The position numbers and the translations under genes are program-made. Positions 7,922-16,057 of a DNA stretch of 64,000 bases are shown one piece after another. The notes under the pieces are model-generated. The model ran no database searches, had not been told where the DNA came from, and saw nothing but the letters and a program-made list of their open reading frames with translations. Position 1 is the first letter of the stretch. Each line of letters opens with the position of its first letter. This stretch comes from CAZJYI01 sp964550025 (GTDB taxonomy: Bacteria > Verrucomicrobiota > Kiritimatiellia > UBA8416 > CAYOBW01). The DNA lies in contig CAZJYI010000011.1 of assembly GCA_964550025.1 (NCBI GenBank), positions 57,319-121,318 on the forward strand, read 5' to 3'.

Positions 7922-10900
7922 GTGAACGTCTTCTCACATACCTCCGGCTACCGTTCTCGGTTCGCCGGTCTCGCCATCGTCTCGGTTGTTTTTTCGGTGT
8001 GCTGTTCCGCGACCCTCGCGGGCGAAGCCGGTACGACAGGCCTGGTCACGTCCAACGCCCAACTCGTCGTAACCGCGCCCAACGGTGGCGAGTCCTGGGT
8101 CACGGGAGTGCCGTATGATGTTACATGGACCTCGAGCGGCGCGGTCAGCGATAACCTGGCGATCGAGCTATACGACCAGAGCGGCACGCGGAAGGTCTCG
8201 ACGCTGGCCACCAACGTGCCGAACACCGGCATCTACACGACGGTCATCGGCGACAGGACGGGCAGCGATTGCCGTATTCGCATCTACGACCTTGACGACC
8301 CCACGATCGAAGACTGGTCGGACGCCGATTTCGAACTCACCCACAATTTCCGTATGACCGTACCCTACGGCGGTGAGCTCTGGTACGCCGCATTGACGAA
8401 CACGGTTATGTGGGAATCTCCAGGCCCCGCCGTGTATCACTGCGGCTCCCACATCCAACTGTGGTTCAGTGGCGACGCCGGGACCAACTGGGGACAAGCG
8501 ATTGCCCTTGTCACGACGAACCAGATCGGGCGGAACGCTTTTCGTTGGCGGACGCCTCCCAACGATCCCCGCCTGATTTCCGAGACGGCTATGATGGCCG
8601 TCACCACGCCCACACCCGATCCGCTGGCCCCCACGACGTACCGCGCGGACTTTTCAGACGGCATCTTCACCAACGCTGGTTTCGCAGTTACCTATCCTTC
8701 CGACGGGGACTCCGCCACCATTGGCGGCACGACGACGGTTGAGTGGGTCGCGGCGGGTGCGGGGGGTGGCGGTGTCTTCATTGACCTCTTTGACGGCGTC
8801 CGTTGGGCGCGTGTTGCCGAGGGCGTGCCCTGTGTCGCCGGCGCGAACAGTTGCGACCTGTCGGTGCCCGTCACGGCCGAGACCTCGAACGCGCTCGTGC
8901 GGGTCACGGCGCATGACGACGCGCTCGTGTCGGGAACGTCGGCACGCTTTACACTCGCGGAACGCGCGGCGATCGAGATTCTCTCACCCCGGGGCGGCCA
9001 CCTTGTCGATCGCGACCGCTGGCAGATCGACACGACACACGTTGTCCAATGGACCTCCAGCGGCGCGGGGGACAGTGTGGATGTCGAGTACTCCATCGAC
9101 CCGACTCGCACCGAGTGGAGTCCCATTGCCATGGGCTGGAGCAATGTCAACAGCAATGGGGGGAGTGTCTACACCAACGCGGCCCCGCCGTGGTTCATCC
9201 TCGGTCCACCAACGTCAAACGTGATCGTCCGCGTCAGATCCGTGGCCAACCCCGGGGTTGTCGCCGTCACCGAACCGTTTTCCTTCTCCGGTGTGCAGGT
9301 GGTCGAGCCGAACGGCTGGGAGCGGTGGGAGTTCGCGGAGGAGAACATGATTCGCTGGCTGCACCAGGATGCCGGCGCGGGGATCAATATCGACGTGGCC
9401 TACGAGAACAACCCTTCCAGCAACGACTGGGAAACCGTCGTTCCGAACACGTTCATCTTTGACAGGCAGTTCCGCCTGCCTCCCCGCGCTCTAAGGCGGC
9501 CGACCAACTTCGCGCGCATCCGCGTGATGGCCGTGAATCCGCCGGATGCCGAGCTGCTGCCGATGTCTGACTTCTCGGACGACAAGTTCCAGGTTAGAGG
9601 CATGGCCATCGAAGAGCCCGCCGGCGGGGCTGTCTACACCTTGGGTACACGGGTTTCCCAGGGGCTGAAATGGTATTCGGCCGGCGCTGACGATTCGAGC
9701 GCCGAGGTGTACTACTCGGCCGACGGTGTGACCTACGACCCGCAGCCTTTGACAATTGTGCTCAATTCGGACGACGGCCCGGGCCCCGGACTGAATCGGC
9801 AGCCTCTTTTTGTGCCGGCAACGCTTACGCCCTCCGAGAGCGCACGTCTCAAAGTGGTTGCCGGTTCGTACGAGGCCGTATCGGAGCCCTTCACCACGCG
9901 TGGCATTCGGATCACGACGCCGGCGGCCGGCCAGATGTGGGATATCGACGCCCGGGACCATGTTGTGCAATGGGACGTGGCCGGTCTGTCGCCGGCGGCT
10001 TGGGCCGACTGCGACCTGTCGATCGACGGTATGGCGGGCCCGTTTGACAACGCCGGCCTGCCGACGAATGCGTTTGTGGCCGGGAATGCCATGTTCTGGA
10101 TCCTCCCGGAGGACCTTGAGCCAACGACCAATGCCGTGATCAGGATGCGGGTGACGCGGCCGGACTCCGATACGAACGTCGTGGCCTATTCCGCTCCCTT
10201 TACGCTGCGGGGAATCACTGTCAGCTCACCCGCGGCGGGCGCGAGCTGGGACCACGGCACGACCGAGACGATTGCCTACCGCGCCGCGGGGATGGGCGCC
10301 GGCGCCCGCGCCAATCTCTACTACTCGTCCGATGGCGTCACGTTTGACCTCGACAACCCGATTGCGGTCAACGACGTCATCGACGACGGCGGTGTCAACA
10401 GCGTCGCCTGGGATATCGAGACAACGTCCGAGCTGACGCGCATGCCGTCGACGAACGCCCGGGTGATGGCGTCTTGTGGCGCGTATTCGGGTGTGTCGGG
10501 TCCTTTCACTGTGAACGGCATCAAGGTGACCTCGCCCGTTAGCACGGATACGTGGAGTATCACGGATGTCACGAACGTGATCCGGTGGACTAGCGTCGGG
10601 ACCGTTGACAACTACACCATTTCGTTCACCCAGTGGGAGAACGGCATCCCGGTGCACACCGAGCAGATCGCCGCCGGCGTTTCCGGCAATGCGTACGTCT
10701 GGGGCATGCCGGGAAGAGAGATAGATGGCCCGATGACGATCCAGGTGACCGACGGAACCTTCACGGGCATCTCAGAGATGTTCGAATGCGTGTTGATGCC
10801 GGCCATCCGATTCGTTGATCCGAAACCGGGCGATTTCTGGAAGGTCGGAACGACCAACACCATCCGCTGGAGCAGAGGAGGCGACATGGATAACGCGTTT

Positions 10901-11905
10901 GTCGTTTCCTACTCCACGGAACCGTATGATGTGACAAACGAGTTGGGTCGGGGCGCCTTCGACCTGGCCGACGAAATCTATAGCTGTGACTGGGTCATTC
11001 CGCCCGAGCTTGGCCGGACGCGGATCATCGTTTCGAACCAGACTGACAGACTGGTGAAGCGCACTTTCGACGATCTTCGCATTGCCGCGAAGTTCGACAT
11101 CGAACCGTTCACACGCGATCTCTACGCCCTGAACGTCCATCCCGTGGTGTGGTACACACGCGGGGACGTCGAAAGCGTGGATCTCTACTACTCCACGGAT
11201 CTCGACCGCGCGCCGGGGAGCTGGGTGAAGATCAACACCGAAGGGCCTTGCGCCGGCGTCGGGCACAACCTAGTAACTATGTATGCATGGACGCTGCCCG
11301 ATGTGAAGTCCGACACGGTCTGGCTGCGCGTGCAGGACCACACGTATCCGACGGAGCGCTTCGACGCGTCCGTGCCCGGGCCGTTCGACGACCTGGGGCC
11401 GTTCTCGATCAACTACTACCGCATCACGTGGGACGTTCGCGATGCCGTGGCGTCGAACGCATTGGGCCGCCTGAGCGTGACGGACTCGTCGGGGTGGTCG
11501 GCTTCCGGTCTGGCGTCGCCCGTCGTGCATGAGTATCCGTTCGGGGCATGGAATACGACATGGTCCTGCGGGTACTTCCACGACGGGACGGTCTCGAACT
11601 GGTTCTCCGACGCCAACAAGACCAACGTGGTGTACCTGCAGCGGGGGCAGGCGGGTCCCGACCACTGCTACGTCTCGCGGTCCGGAGGGCACGTCTGGCC
11701 CTACCTGGATTGGGCGTCGGCGGCGACCAACATCCAGGCCGGCGTGGACGCGGCGGCCGACGGCGGTACCGTGCATGTCACGAACGGCATATATCACGAG
11801 CAGTCCCAGATTTCGATCACCAAGGGGGTAACGGTTGTTGCGGTTAGCGGGTGGATGAGTGCGGGTGTCGACGGTGCGGGACAACCCCTCTCTTCCCGTA
11901 TGTAG
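7922..11905 (+). CDS. Giant secreted protein with Ser-Thr-rich-type repeats, truncated beta-helix
   Basis: A 1327-residue protein. GTG at 7922 is chosen because AAAGGAGG stands just upstream and it yields a clean signal peptide (RSRFAGLAIVSVVFSVCCSATLAGEA). About eleven units of roughly 85-110 residues follow, each starting with a pattern like V..P.GGE.W..G....V.W...G (for example APNGGESWVTGVPYDVTWTSSG), the pattern of the Ser-Thr-rich membrane-anchor/KRE9-like domain. Near the end, WPYLDWASAATNIQAGVDAA plus GGTVHVTNGIY is the usual beginning of a right-handed beta-helix, but only one coil is present. The frame then stops at a TAG that belongs to the GTAG foot of a hairpin repeat, so the protein looks truncated at its C-terminus by that repeat. 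Probably exported. Confidence 0.8.
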   Translation: MNVFSHTSGYRSRFAGLAIVSVVFSVCCSATLAGEAGTTGLVTSNAQLVVTAPNGGESWVTGVPYDVTWTSSGAVSDNLAIELYDQSGTRKVSTLATNVPNTGIYTTVIGDRTGSDCRIRIYDLDDPTIEDWSDADFELTHNFRMTVPYGGELWYAALTNTVMWESPGPAVYHCGSHIQLWFSGDAGTNWGQAIALVTTNQIGRNAFRWRTPPNDPRLISETAMMAVTTPTPDPLAPTTYRADFSDGIFTNAGFAVTYPSDGDSATIGGTTTVEWVAAGAGGGGVFIDLFDGVRWARVAEGVPCVAGANSCDLSVPVTAETSNALVRVTAHDDALVSGTSARFTLAERAAIEILSPRGGHLVDRDRWQIDTTHVVQWTSSGAGDSVDVEYSIDPTRTEWSPIAMGWSNVNSNGGSVYTNAAPPWFILGPPTSNVIVRVRSVANPGVVAVTEPFSFSGVQVVEPNGWERWEFAEENMIRWLHQDAGAGINIDVAYENNPSSNDWETVVPNTFIFDRQFRLPPRALRRPTNFARIRVMAVNPPDAELLPMSDFSDDKFQVRGMAIEEPAGGAVYTLGTRVSQGLKWYSAGADDSSAEVYYSADGVTYDPQPLTIVLNSDDGPGPGLNRQPLFVPATLTPSESARLKVVAGSYEAVSEPFTTRGIRITTPAAGQMWDIDARDHVVQWDVAGLSPAAWADCDLSIDGMAGPFDNAGLPTNAFVAGNAMFWILPEDLEPTTNAVIRMRVTRPDSDTNVVAYSAPFTLRGITVSSPAAGASWDHGTTETIAYRAAGMGAGARANLYYSSDGVTFDLDNPIAVNDVIDDGGVNSVAWDIETTSELTRMPSTNARVMASCGAYSGVSGPFTVNGIKVTSPVSTDTWSITDVTNVIRWTSVGTVDNYTISFTQWENGIPVHTEQIAAGVSGNAYVWGMPGREIDGPMTIQVTDGTFTGISEMFECVLMPAIRFVDPKPGDFWKVGTTNTIRWSRGGDMDNAFVVSYSTEPYDVTNELGRGAFDLADEIYSCDWVIPPELGRTRIIVSNQTDRLVKRTFDDLRIAAKFDIEPFTRDLYALNVHPVVWYTRGDVESVDLYYSTDLDRAPGSWVKINTEGPCAGVGHNLVTMYAWTLPDVKSDTVWLRVQDHTYPTERFDASVPGPFDDLGPFSINYYRITWDVRDAVASNALGRLSVTDSSGWSASGLASPVVHEYPFGAWNTTWSCGYFHDGTVSNWFSDANKTNVVYLQRGQAGPDHCYVSRSGGHVWPYLDWASAATNIQAGVDAAADGGTVHVTNGIYHEQSQISITKGVTVVAVSGWMSAGVDGAGQPLSSRM

Positions 11906-11981
11906 CCACGAGCGTGAGCGAGTGGATATCCTGCTGCATACGCTTTGTATGCGGACCCACTCGCTCACGCACGTGGCTACA
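11901..11981. repeat. REPIN-like inverted GTAG repeat
   Basis: The left arm 11901-11925 (TGTAGCCACGAGCGTGAGCG then AGTGG) and the right arm 11957-11981 are near-perfect inverted repeats, each with a GTAG at its outer end. Between them sits a small hairpin, GCATAC GCTTT GTATGC (11936-11952). Each arm can also fold on itself (CCAC..GTGG with a GTGA loop). The first GTAG provides the TAG stop of the preceding gene. A second copy of the left arm lies at 16774. Confidence 0.75.
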
Positions 11982-12066
11982 TGGATGCCGCATTCCATCC
12001 ATGCCAACGCTTCTTGCGAAAACAGAGTGAAAACAGCGGAACCTGGTGTTATGCTGCGGCGTCGAG

Positions 12067-12612
12067 ATGGATAGCAACACCACACGATATCTGCCGGTAG
12101 CGTTGGGCCTGTTTCTCGCGGGCTGCGCTTGCGCTACGCAGCCGAGCTATGATCTGGCCAAGCTTCGGATGATGGTTGAGAGGAGCCATACCAAGTGTGC
12201 GTACACAAGGGTTGTCCACTACTATCTTGATGCCGACGGCCGGGAGGTACGACATGGTCCCTGGATGGAATTCCAGCCGCGAGTGACACACCGAGTGCCG
12301 AGGAGAGAAGGTTACTACCACCACGGACAACTGCATGGCCATGTCGTCCGCTACGACGCCCTGGCTTTCTTCGCGGAGGCCCTGGTCGCCGACACTGACG
12401 GCACGAGAGGCGTTCCTCTCGTACTTCTGCCGATGGCCGACGACGTGCCGCTCATCACGTTTCACGCACGGAACGTCAACGCGGGAGAGGTGTTTCGCAT
12501 TGTCACCTCGGTCGCGGGGCTAAGGGCAAGGCTCACAGAGAACGGGGTCTTGATTGTATCACCCGGCCAGTCACGCCCGGGTGACGTCACCTACAAGCCG
12601 CCTCCCCGCTGA
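12067..12612 (+). CDS. Lipoprotein with YwqK/MORN-like and STN-like segments
   Basis: A 181-residue protein. The start at 12067 gives a lipoprotein signal: PVALGLFLAGC with cysteine at about 20. Residues 55-95 contain a MORN/YwqK-like stretch (REVRHGPWMEF, then REGYYHHGQLHGHVVRYD). The C-terminal third (VPLITFHARNVNAGEVFRIV and AGLRARLTENGVLIVSPG) has the pattern of the secretin/TonB short N-terminal domain (STN), in which a strand-helix-strand unit evaluates .V.I.F.n.....vl..i....gl. This combination is unusual. It is probably an outer-membrane lipoprotein; the function is unknown. An upstream in-frame ATG at 12046 would spoil the signal. Confidence 0.6.
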   Translation: MDSNTTRYLPVALGLFLAGCACATQPSYDLAKLRMMVERSHTKCAYTRVVHYYLDADGREVRHGPWMEFQPRVTHRVPRREGYYHHGQLHGHVVRYDALAFFAEALVADTDGTRGVPLVLLPMADDVPLITFHARNVNAGEVFRIVTSVAGLRARLTENGVLIVSPGQSRPGDVTYKPPPR

Positions 12613-12664
12613 GCGCCGCAGCCGCTTCTTGAATGCCGACCGTTATTCGGCTGCCCCGTTCCCT

Positions 12665-12753
12665 GTCCTTTGCGATCTGTGCGTTCTCTGCGGTTCGTCT
12701 CCTCCCACTTCAACATTCATCATTCAGCGTTCAGCATTCTGCGGTTTCCCCTC
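12665..12753. repeat. Nonamer array followed by heptamer array
   Basis: 12665-12703 has 9-bp units TCCTTTGCG, ATCTGTGCG, TTCTCTGCG, GTTCGTCTC. 12705-12753 has 7-bp spaced ATTCAGC/ATTCTGC units. The second part is homologous to 48980-49022 (CCCACTTC.ACATTCA start and ATTCTGCGGTTTC end), so at least two loci carry the same arm. The arrays fill the gap between the lipoprotein and the membrane-protein gene. Confidence 0.65.
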
Positions 12754-12771
12754 CCTCTCCGCCCTGCTACT

Positions 12772-13473
12772 ATGCCCCGGATGAGGTTTCTGCGTTTCTT
12801 GATCGGTATTGCGTTCATCCCGCCCTGCTGGGTCGTGACACGGGTGGTGATGTCGCTGACGCAGCACGCGCATATGGGGACGGACCATCTCATTCCGCCC
12901 TCGACGTTGGCCCTTGGCGGTGGGTTCCTGGCGTGGCTGGCCGTGTTCTATCTGCTGCCCCCGCCCGTACGGACATACGTGCTTGCACACGAATTGACCC
13001 ATGCGATCTGGGCGACGCTGATGGGTGCGCGGGTTTCCAAGATCAAGGTCAAGAAGCAGAGCGGCTACGTGGCGCTGTCCAAGAGCAACTTCCTGATAGC
13101 CCTGGCGCCGTACTTCTTCCCGTTCTACACGATGATTGTGATCGCCGCCTACGGTGTGTCGACCATGTATCTCGATGTCGGCCGCTTCTACCTCGTGTGG
13201 CTGGTCCTCGTCGGGTTCACGTGGGGCTTTCATTTCACGTTTACCATCACGACGCTGATGCAACACCAGACCGATATTCACCAGTATGGACGCCTTTTCT
13301 CCTACACGGTCATCTACCTCGCCAACGTGGCAGGCATCTGCATCTGGATCGCCGCTGTTTCGTCGGCCACGGCAGGCGACGTTGCGGAGTATGCAGCGAG
13401 TCACACGCGGATTGCCGTGGCGAGGTTGCAGGGCGGGTGGGAATGGGGCCGGGAGCTCTTCCAGCGGAGATAG
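12772..13473 (+). CDS. Polytopic membrane protein with HELTH motif (M50-like)
   Basis: A 233-residue membrane protein with about five hydrophobic segments: FLIGIAFIPPCWVVTRVV, LALGGGFLAWLAVFYLLP, NFLIALAPYFFPFYTMIVIA, FYLVWLVLVGFTWGFHFTF and TVIYLANVAGICIWIAAV. The AHELTHAIWATLMGA sequence has an HExxH zinc motif inside a helix, and KQSGYVALSKSNFLIALAPYFFPFYT resembles the second half of M50-like membrane metalloproteases, in which a second-half Asp is usual; no clear LDG motif is visible, so activity is uncertain. The start at 12772 follows a repeat array; ATG at 12781 is an alternative. The neighbours give no firm role. Confidence 0.6.
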   Translation: MPRMRFLRFLIGIAFIPPCWVVTRVVMSLTQHAHMGTDHLIPPSTLALGGGFLAWLAVFYLLPPPVRTYVLAHELTHAIWATLMGARVSKIKVKKQSGYVALSKSNFLIALAPYFFPFYTMIVIAAYGVSTMYLDVGRFYLVWLVLVGFTWGFHFTFTITTLMQHQTDIHQYGRLFSYTVIYLANVAGICIWIAAVSSATAGDVAEYAASHTRIAVARLQGGWEWGRELFQRR

Positions 13474-13541
13474 ACAAAACAGCTCAGTGAGGCAATAATC
13501 GCCGCATTCCCACGTTGTAGGACTGTACAGGGCACAGCAGG

Positions 13542-14132
13542 ATGACAGCAAAAGGACGGAAGGAGCCAACGGACCGGAGCCTGCTTGCCCGGTACAAGCG
13601 GGGCGACGTTAATGCGCTCGAGGCGCTTGTTGAGCGATACCGTCGACCGCTGTTCGGGTTCATTCTCAATATGACGGAAGGCCGCGAAGACGCCGACGAG
13701 ATCTTCCAGGAGGTATGGTTCAGGGCCATTCGCAAGCTCGGCCTCTATCGCCAGAAGAACTTCTGCGGGTGGCTGATGCGGATCGCGCACAACCTGGTGA
13801 TCGATCGCGCGAGGCGCCGCAAGCCGGACCGGAGCCTCGACGAGGAACGCGAAGGCGGCGCCACGCTCGCAAGCGTGCTGCCCAGCGGCGAACGGGGACC
13901 GACGGACAACGCGCAGGCCAGCGACATCGGGCGGGCGATTGCGCGGGCCGTGGCAACGCTGCCCGCGGACCAGAAGGCGGTATTCGTGATGCGCGTGAAG
14001 GCGGAACTGCCCTTCAAGGAGATCGCGAAGATCCAGGGCGTGTCGATCAATACGGCACTGGCCCGAATGCAGTACGCCCTGGCGAAACTGCGGCCCCTTT
14101 TGAAGACGGAATACGACGATTTGGGCCGGTGA
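13542..14132 (+). CDS. ECF-type RNA polymerase sigma factor
   Basis: A 196-residue sigma-70 family protein. Region 2: LLARYKRGDVNALEALVERY, PLFGFILNMTEGREDADEIF, QEVWFRAIRKL and NFCGWLMRIAHNLVIDRARRR. Region 4: AVATLPADQKAVFVMRVKAE, LPFKEIAKIQGVSINTALAR and MQYALAKLRPLL. The linker between the regions contains a charged stretch RSLDEEREGG. This is a normal ECF architecture. The next gene, 130 bp downstream, encodes a small single-span protein that is the likely anti-sigma factor, so the two probably form an envelope-stress-type switch. A REP-like hairpin pair separates them. Confidence 0.92.
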   Translation: MTAKGRKEPTDRSLLARYKRGDVNALEALVERYRRPLFGFILNMTEGREDADEIFQEVWFRAIRKLGLYRQKNFCGWLMRIAHNLVIDRARRRKPDRSLDEEREGGATLASVLPSGERGPTDNAQASDIGRAIARAVATLPADQKAVFVMRVKAELPFKEIAKIQGVSINTALARMQYALAKLRPLLKTEYDDLGR

Positions 14133-14180
14133 GAAGACCGAGGCGGACAGTCGGTGCAATGTTGGGGACGCCCGCACTCG

Positions 14181-14228
14181 TCCGCCGCGGGCGGAGGGCT
14201 ACTGTAGCCTGCTTTTGCCGGAAGCAGG
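14181..14228. repeat. Back-to-back GTAG hairpins
   Basis: On the minus strand, GTAG (14202-14199) leads into the stem TCCGCC/GGCGGA (14181-14195). On the plus strand, GTAG at 14204-14207 leads into CCTGCTT/AAGCAGG (14208-14228). The two feet are separated by one base. The pair lies between the sigma and anti-sigma genes. Confidence 0.6.
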
Positions 14229-14264
14229 CTGATGCGGAGACGCATTGTAGGGAGGAACAACGAC

Positions 14265-14846
14265 ATGAATACGGATGAAATCAAGCGGAAGATCCTGCTC
14301 GCCGAATCCGGCGAGCTGTCCGCCCACGATACGGTGAAGCTCGAGAAGCAGCTCGGCTCCGACGCCGAGGCGCGTCAATACCGGGCGGATACACGTCGCA
14401 TGACAAAGGTTGCCCGGGAAGCACTGCCCACCGGGGTCCCCGGCCCCGCTGCCATGGCGCGGATCCGCAAGGCCGCCGGGAGGCATGCCGCCCCGCGCCC
14501 TCTCATCTTCCGGCCCGCGGTGCAGGTGCTGGCCTACGCCGCCGCGCTGGCCCTGGTGGTCAGCGGCTGGTTCGCGCTCGCACCCGCCACCCGTACGCAG
14601 GCCGATCGCATTGCCGAAATGCACACCATCCTGGAAATGGTCGCCGAAGACGAGTTGCCGGCGCTGGAGGTGCAGGCGACCGGGGAAGAGGACGCGCAGC
14701 TTGCGGCGCTCGCACGCCAGTTGCTTATCATGCAGGGCCTGTCGGGGGACGATCTGGAAGAGATTGAATATCTACCGGACGAGCTTCCGACCACAGACTC
14801 TCAATCGCGTAGTAGCGCCGCGCCTCCTCGCCAAAAACGTGTATGA
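14265..14846 (+). CDS. Putative anti-sigma factor, single membrane span
   Basis: A 193-residue protein; the start at 14265 has AGGGAGGAAC upstream. The N-terminal cytoplasmic part (KILLAESGELSAHDTVKLEK and LGSDAEARQYRADTRRM) resembles the helical, zinc-less anti-sigma N-terminus. One membrane helix follows (VLAYAAALALVVSGWFAL, about residues 88-105), and the outer part is an acidic helical region ending in DDLEEIEYLPDEL. Its position directly behind an ECF sigma gene supports the call. The last 119 bp overlap the 3' end of rsfS on the opposite strand, so the natural C-terminus of one of the two proteins is probably a recent extension. Confidence 0.65.
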   Translation: MNTDEIKRKILLAESGELSAHDTVKLEKQLGSDAEARQYRADTRRMTKVAREALPTGVPGPAAMARIRKAAGRHAAPRPLIFRPAVQVLAYAAALALVVSGWFALAPATRTQADRIAEMHTILEMVAEDELPALEVQATGEEDAQLAALARQLLIMQGLSGDDLEEIEYLPDELPTTDSQSRSSAAPPRQKRV

Positions 14847-15246
14847 TCACGTCGACGTAGTCCAGCGCCATCCAGCCCCCTTCGGGAACGCCTGACCGGC
14901 GGTACGCGTATACTCCGAGCTGCTTCAACTCGTGCTGCACCTCGTCGTACATGGCCTTCAGGTGCGGCGTGCTCGTGCCTGTGACGATCAGGTAGTAGTC
15001 CGTGACGGCCGAGATTCCCCGGACGTCCAGCAGGACGATGTCCTGCCCCTTCTTGTCGAGAAGCGTCTTCGTGGCGGCTTGCGCCAGTTCCAGTGCCTTG
15101 ATCTCGGTCTCTCCCCTCTCTCGTGCGGCGGTCCGGTTTATCCGCGTACAGAAGACCGCTGAGAACGCCAGAAGCGGAATCCGTCTCTCACTCTTGTCCC
15201 TGCGAACTCTGTACCACAACCCGCCATCTTCTTGTCTTCTGGACAC
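14728..15246 (-). CDS. rsfS: Ribosomal silencing factor RsfS
   Basis: The conserved part starts around IKALELAQAATKTLLDKKGQ and runs through DIVLLDVRGISAVTDYYLIV, TGTSTPHLKAMYDEVQHEL, SGVPEGGWMALDYVDVIIHV and FGEEARRYYAIESLW, the complete RsfS core that binds uL14 and blocks subunit joining. The neighbour nadD is its usual partner. The start is unclear: between the upstream GTG (15246) or TTG (15219) and the core there is no ATG/GTG/TTG, so either about 50 non-conserved residues precede the core or a rare start (ATC after GGGGAGAG near 15095) is used. The upstream part runs into a nonamer repeat. The 3' end overlaps the anti-sigma gene by 119 bp. Confidence 0.85.
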   Translation of the reverse strand: MSRRQEDGGLWYRVRRDKSERRIPLLAFSAVFCTRINRTAARERGETEIKALELAQAATKTLLDKKGQDIVLLDVRGISAVTDYYLIVTGTSTPHLKAMYDEVQHELKQLGVYAYRRSGVPEGGWMALDYVDVIIHVFGEEARRYYAIESLWSEARPVDIQSLPDRPPTGPA

Positions 15247-15306
15247 GATTCACAGGATGTACGGGATGGGAAGGGTTATCCTGTAGATCCTGATTAATCC
15301 TGTCCA
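15241..15306. repeat. Inverted nonamer repeat (ATCCTGT type)
   Basis: The left arm CACAGGATGTACGGGATGGG and the right arm TTATCCTGTAGATCCTGATT then AATCCTGTCC are complementary in type and have a unit spacing of 9 bp (one step of 10). They lie between nadD and rsfS. No other feature is seen in the gap. Confidence 0.6.
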
Positions 15307-15354
15307 ACATTCCCGTTTGGCCGCGGCTATGGTGGGCTGCGTCTTCTGTGTGAA

Positions 15355-15990
15355 TCACCCGGCCCCGCCGCGGTACAAGCCATGTTCGGCGATGTACATT
15401 TCCACCGCTTGCGGAACAAGATAGCGGATGCTCATTCCCTCCGCAACCCTGTGTCGAACGTCCGAGGACGATATGTCGACCGTGCAGCCGGTTGCATAGT
15501 CCCGCAACAGCCGTTCCGGCCACGGTTGATCCAGTCGCAGCAGGCGGGGGTTGATGCTTGCGATGTCGAATCCCGGTCTGCCCAGCGTCACGAACCGGCA
15601 CAGTCGCAGCAACGTATAGATGCTGCGCCAGGCGTGCAGCTCCGTCAGTGTGTCGGCGCCGATGATGAAACACAGCTCCGTGTCCGGGTACGTTTCGTGC
15701 AGATGCGCCGCCGTGTCCACGGCATACGATGTCCCGCCCCGCTGGATCTCTACATCGTTGACCTCAAAGCGGAGATCGCCTTCGACGGCCATCTCCAGCA
15801 TGGATACCCGGTGGTCCGCGCTCGCCAGCATCGTGGATTCCTTGTGGGGCGGCAAGCAGGCCGGCACGAACAGTACCCTGCCCAGGTCGAAGGCCTCCAT
15901 GGCGCATTGCGCCAGAATCAGGTGCCCCGTGTGGACCGGGTTGAACGTCCCCCCCAGGATGCCCAGTCTGTTGTCCATGTCGAGATCCAT
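15355..15990 (-). CDS. nadD: Nicotinate-nucleotide adenylyltransferase
   Basis: A 211-residue protein with the NadD signatures: LGILGGTFNPVHTGHLILAQ (GGTFxPxHxGH nucleotidyltransferase motif), FVPACLPPHKESTMLASADH, IQRGGTSYAVDTAAHL, CFIIGADTLTELHAWRSI and the C-terminal ISSSDVRHRVAEG (ISSTxIR motif). It makes deamido-NAD from nicotinate mononucleotide and ATP in NAD synthesis. The start at 15990 has GAGGGG upstream. It is co-directional with rsfS in the order commonly found in bacteria. Confidence 0.96.
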   Translation of the reverse strand: MDLDMDNRLGILGGTFNPVHTGHLILAQCAMEAFDLGRVLFVPACLPPHKESTMLASADHRVSMLEMAVEGDLRFEVNDVEIQRGGTSYAVDTAAHLHETYPDTELCFIIGADTLTELHAWRSIYTLLRLCRFVTLGRPGFDIASINPRLLRLDQPWPERLLRDYATGCTVDISSSDVRHRVAEGMSIRYLVPQAVEMYIAEHGLYRGGAG

Positions 15991-16021
15991 CTCACCCCTC
16001 GTGTAGCCGCGGAGCAGACCA

Positions 16022-16054
16022 GTTATCAGTGATCACTGAATACTGATCACTCCT
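16022..16054. repeat. Heptamer repeat
   Basis: Consecutive 7-bp units GTTATCA, GTGATCA, CTGAATA, CTGATCA, CTCCTGC fill the short gap between the Crp/Fnr gene and nadD. Confidence 0.6.
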
Positions 16055-16057
16055 GCG

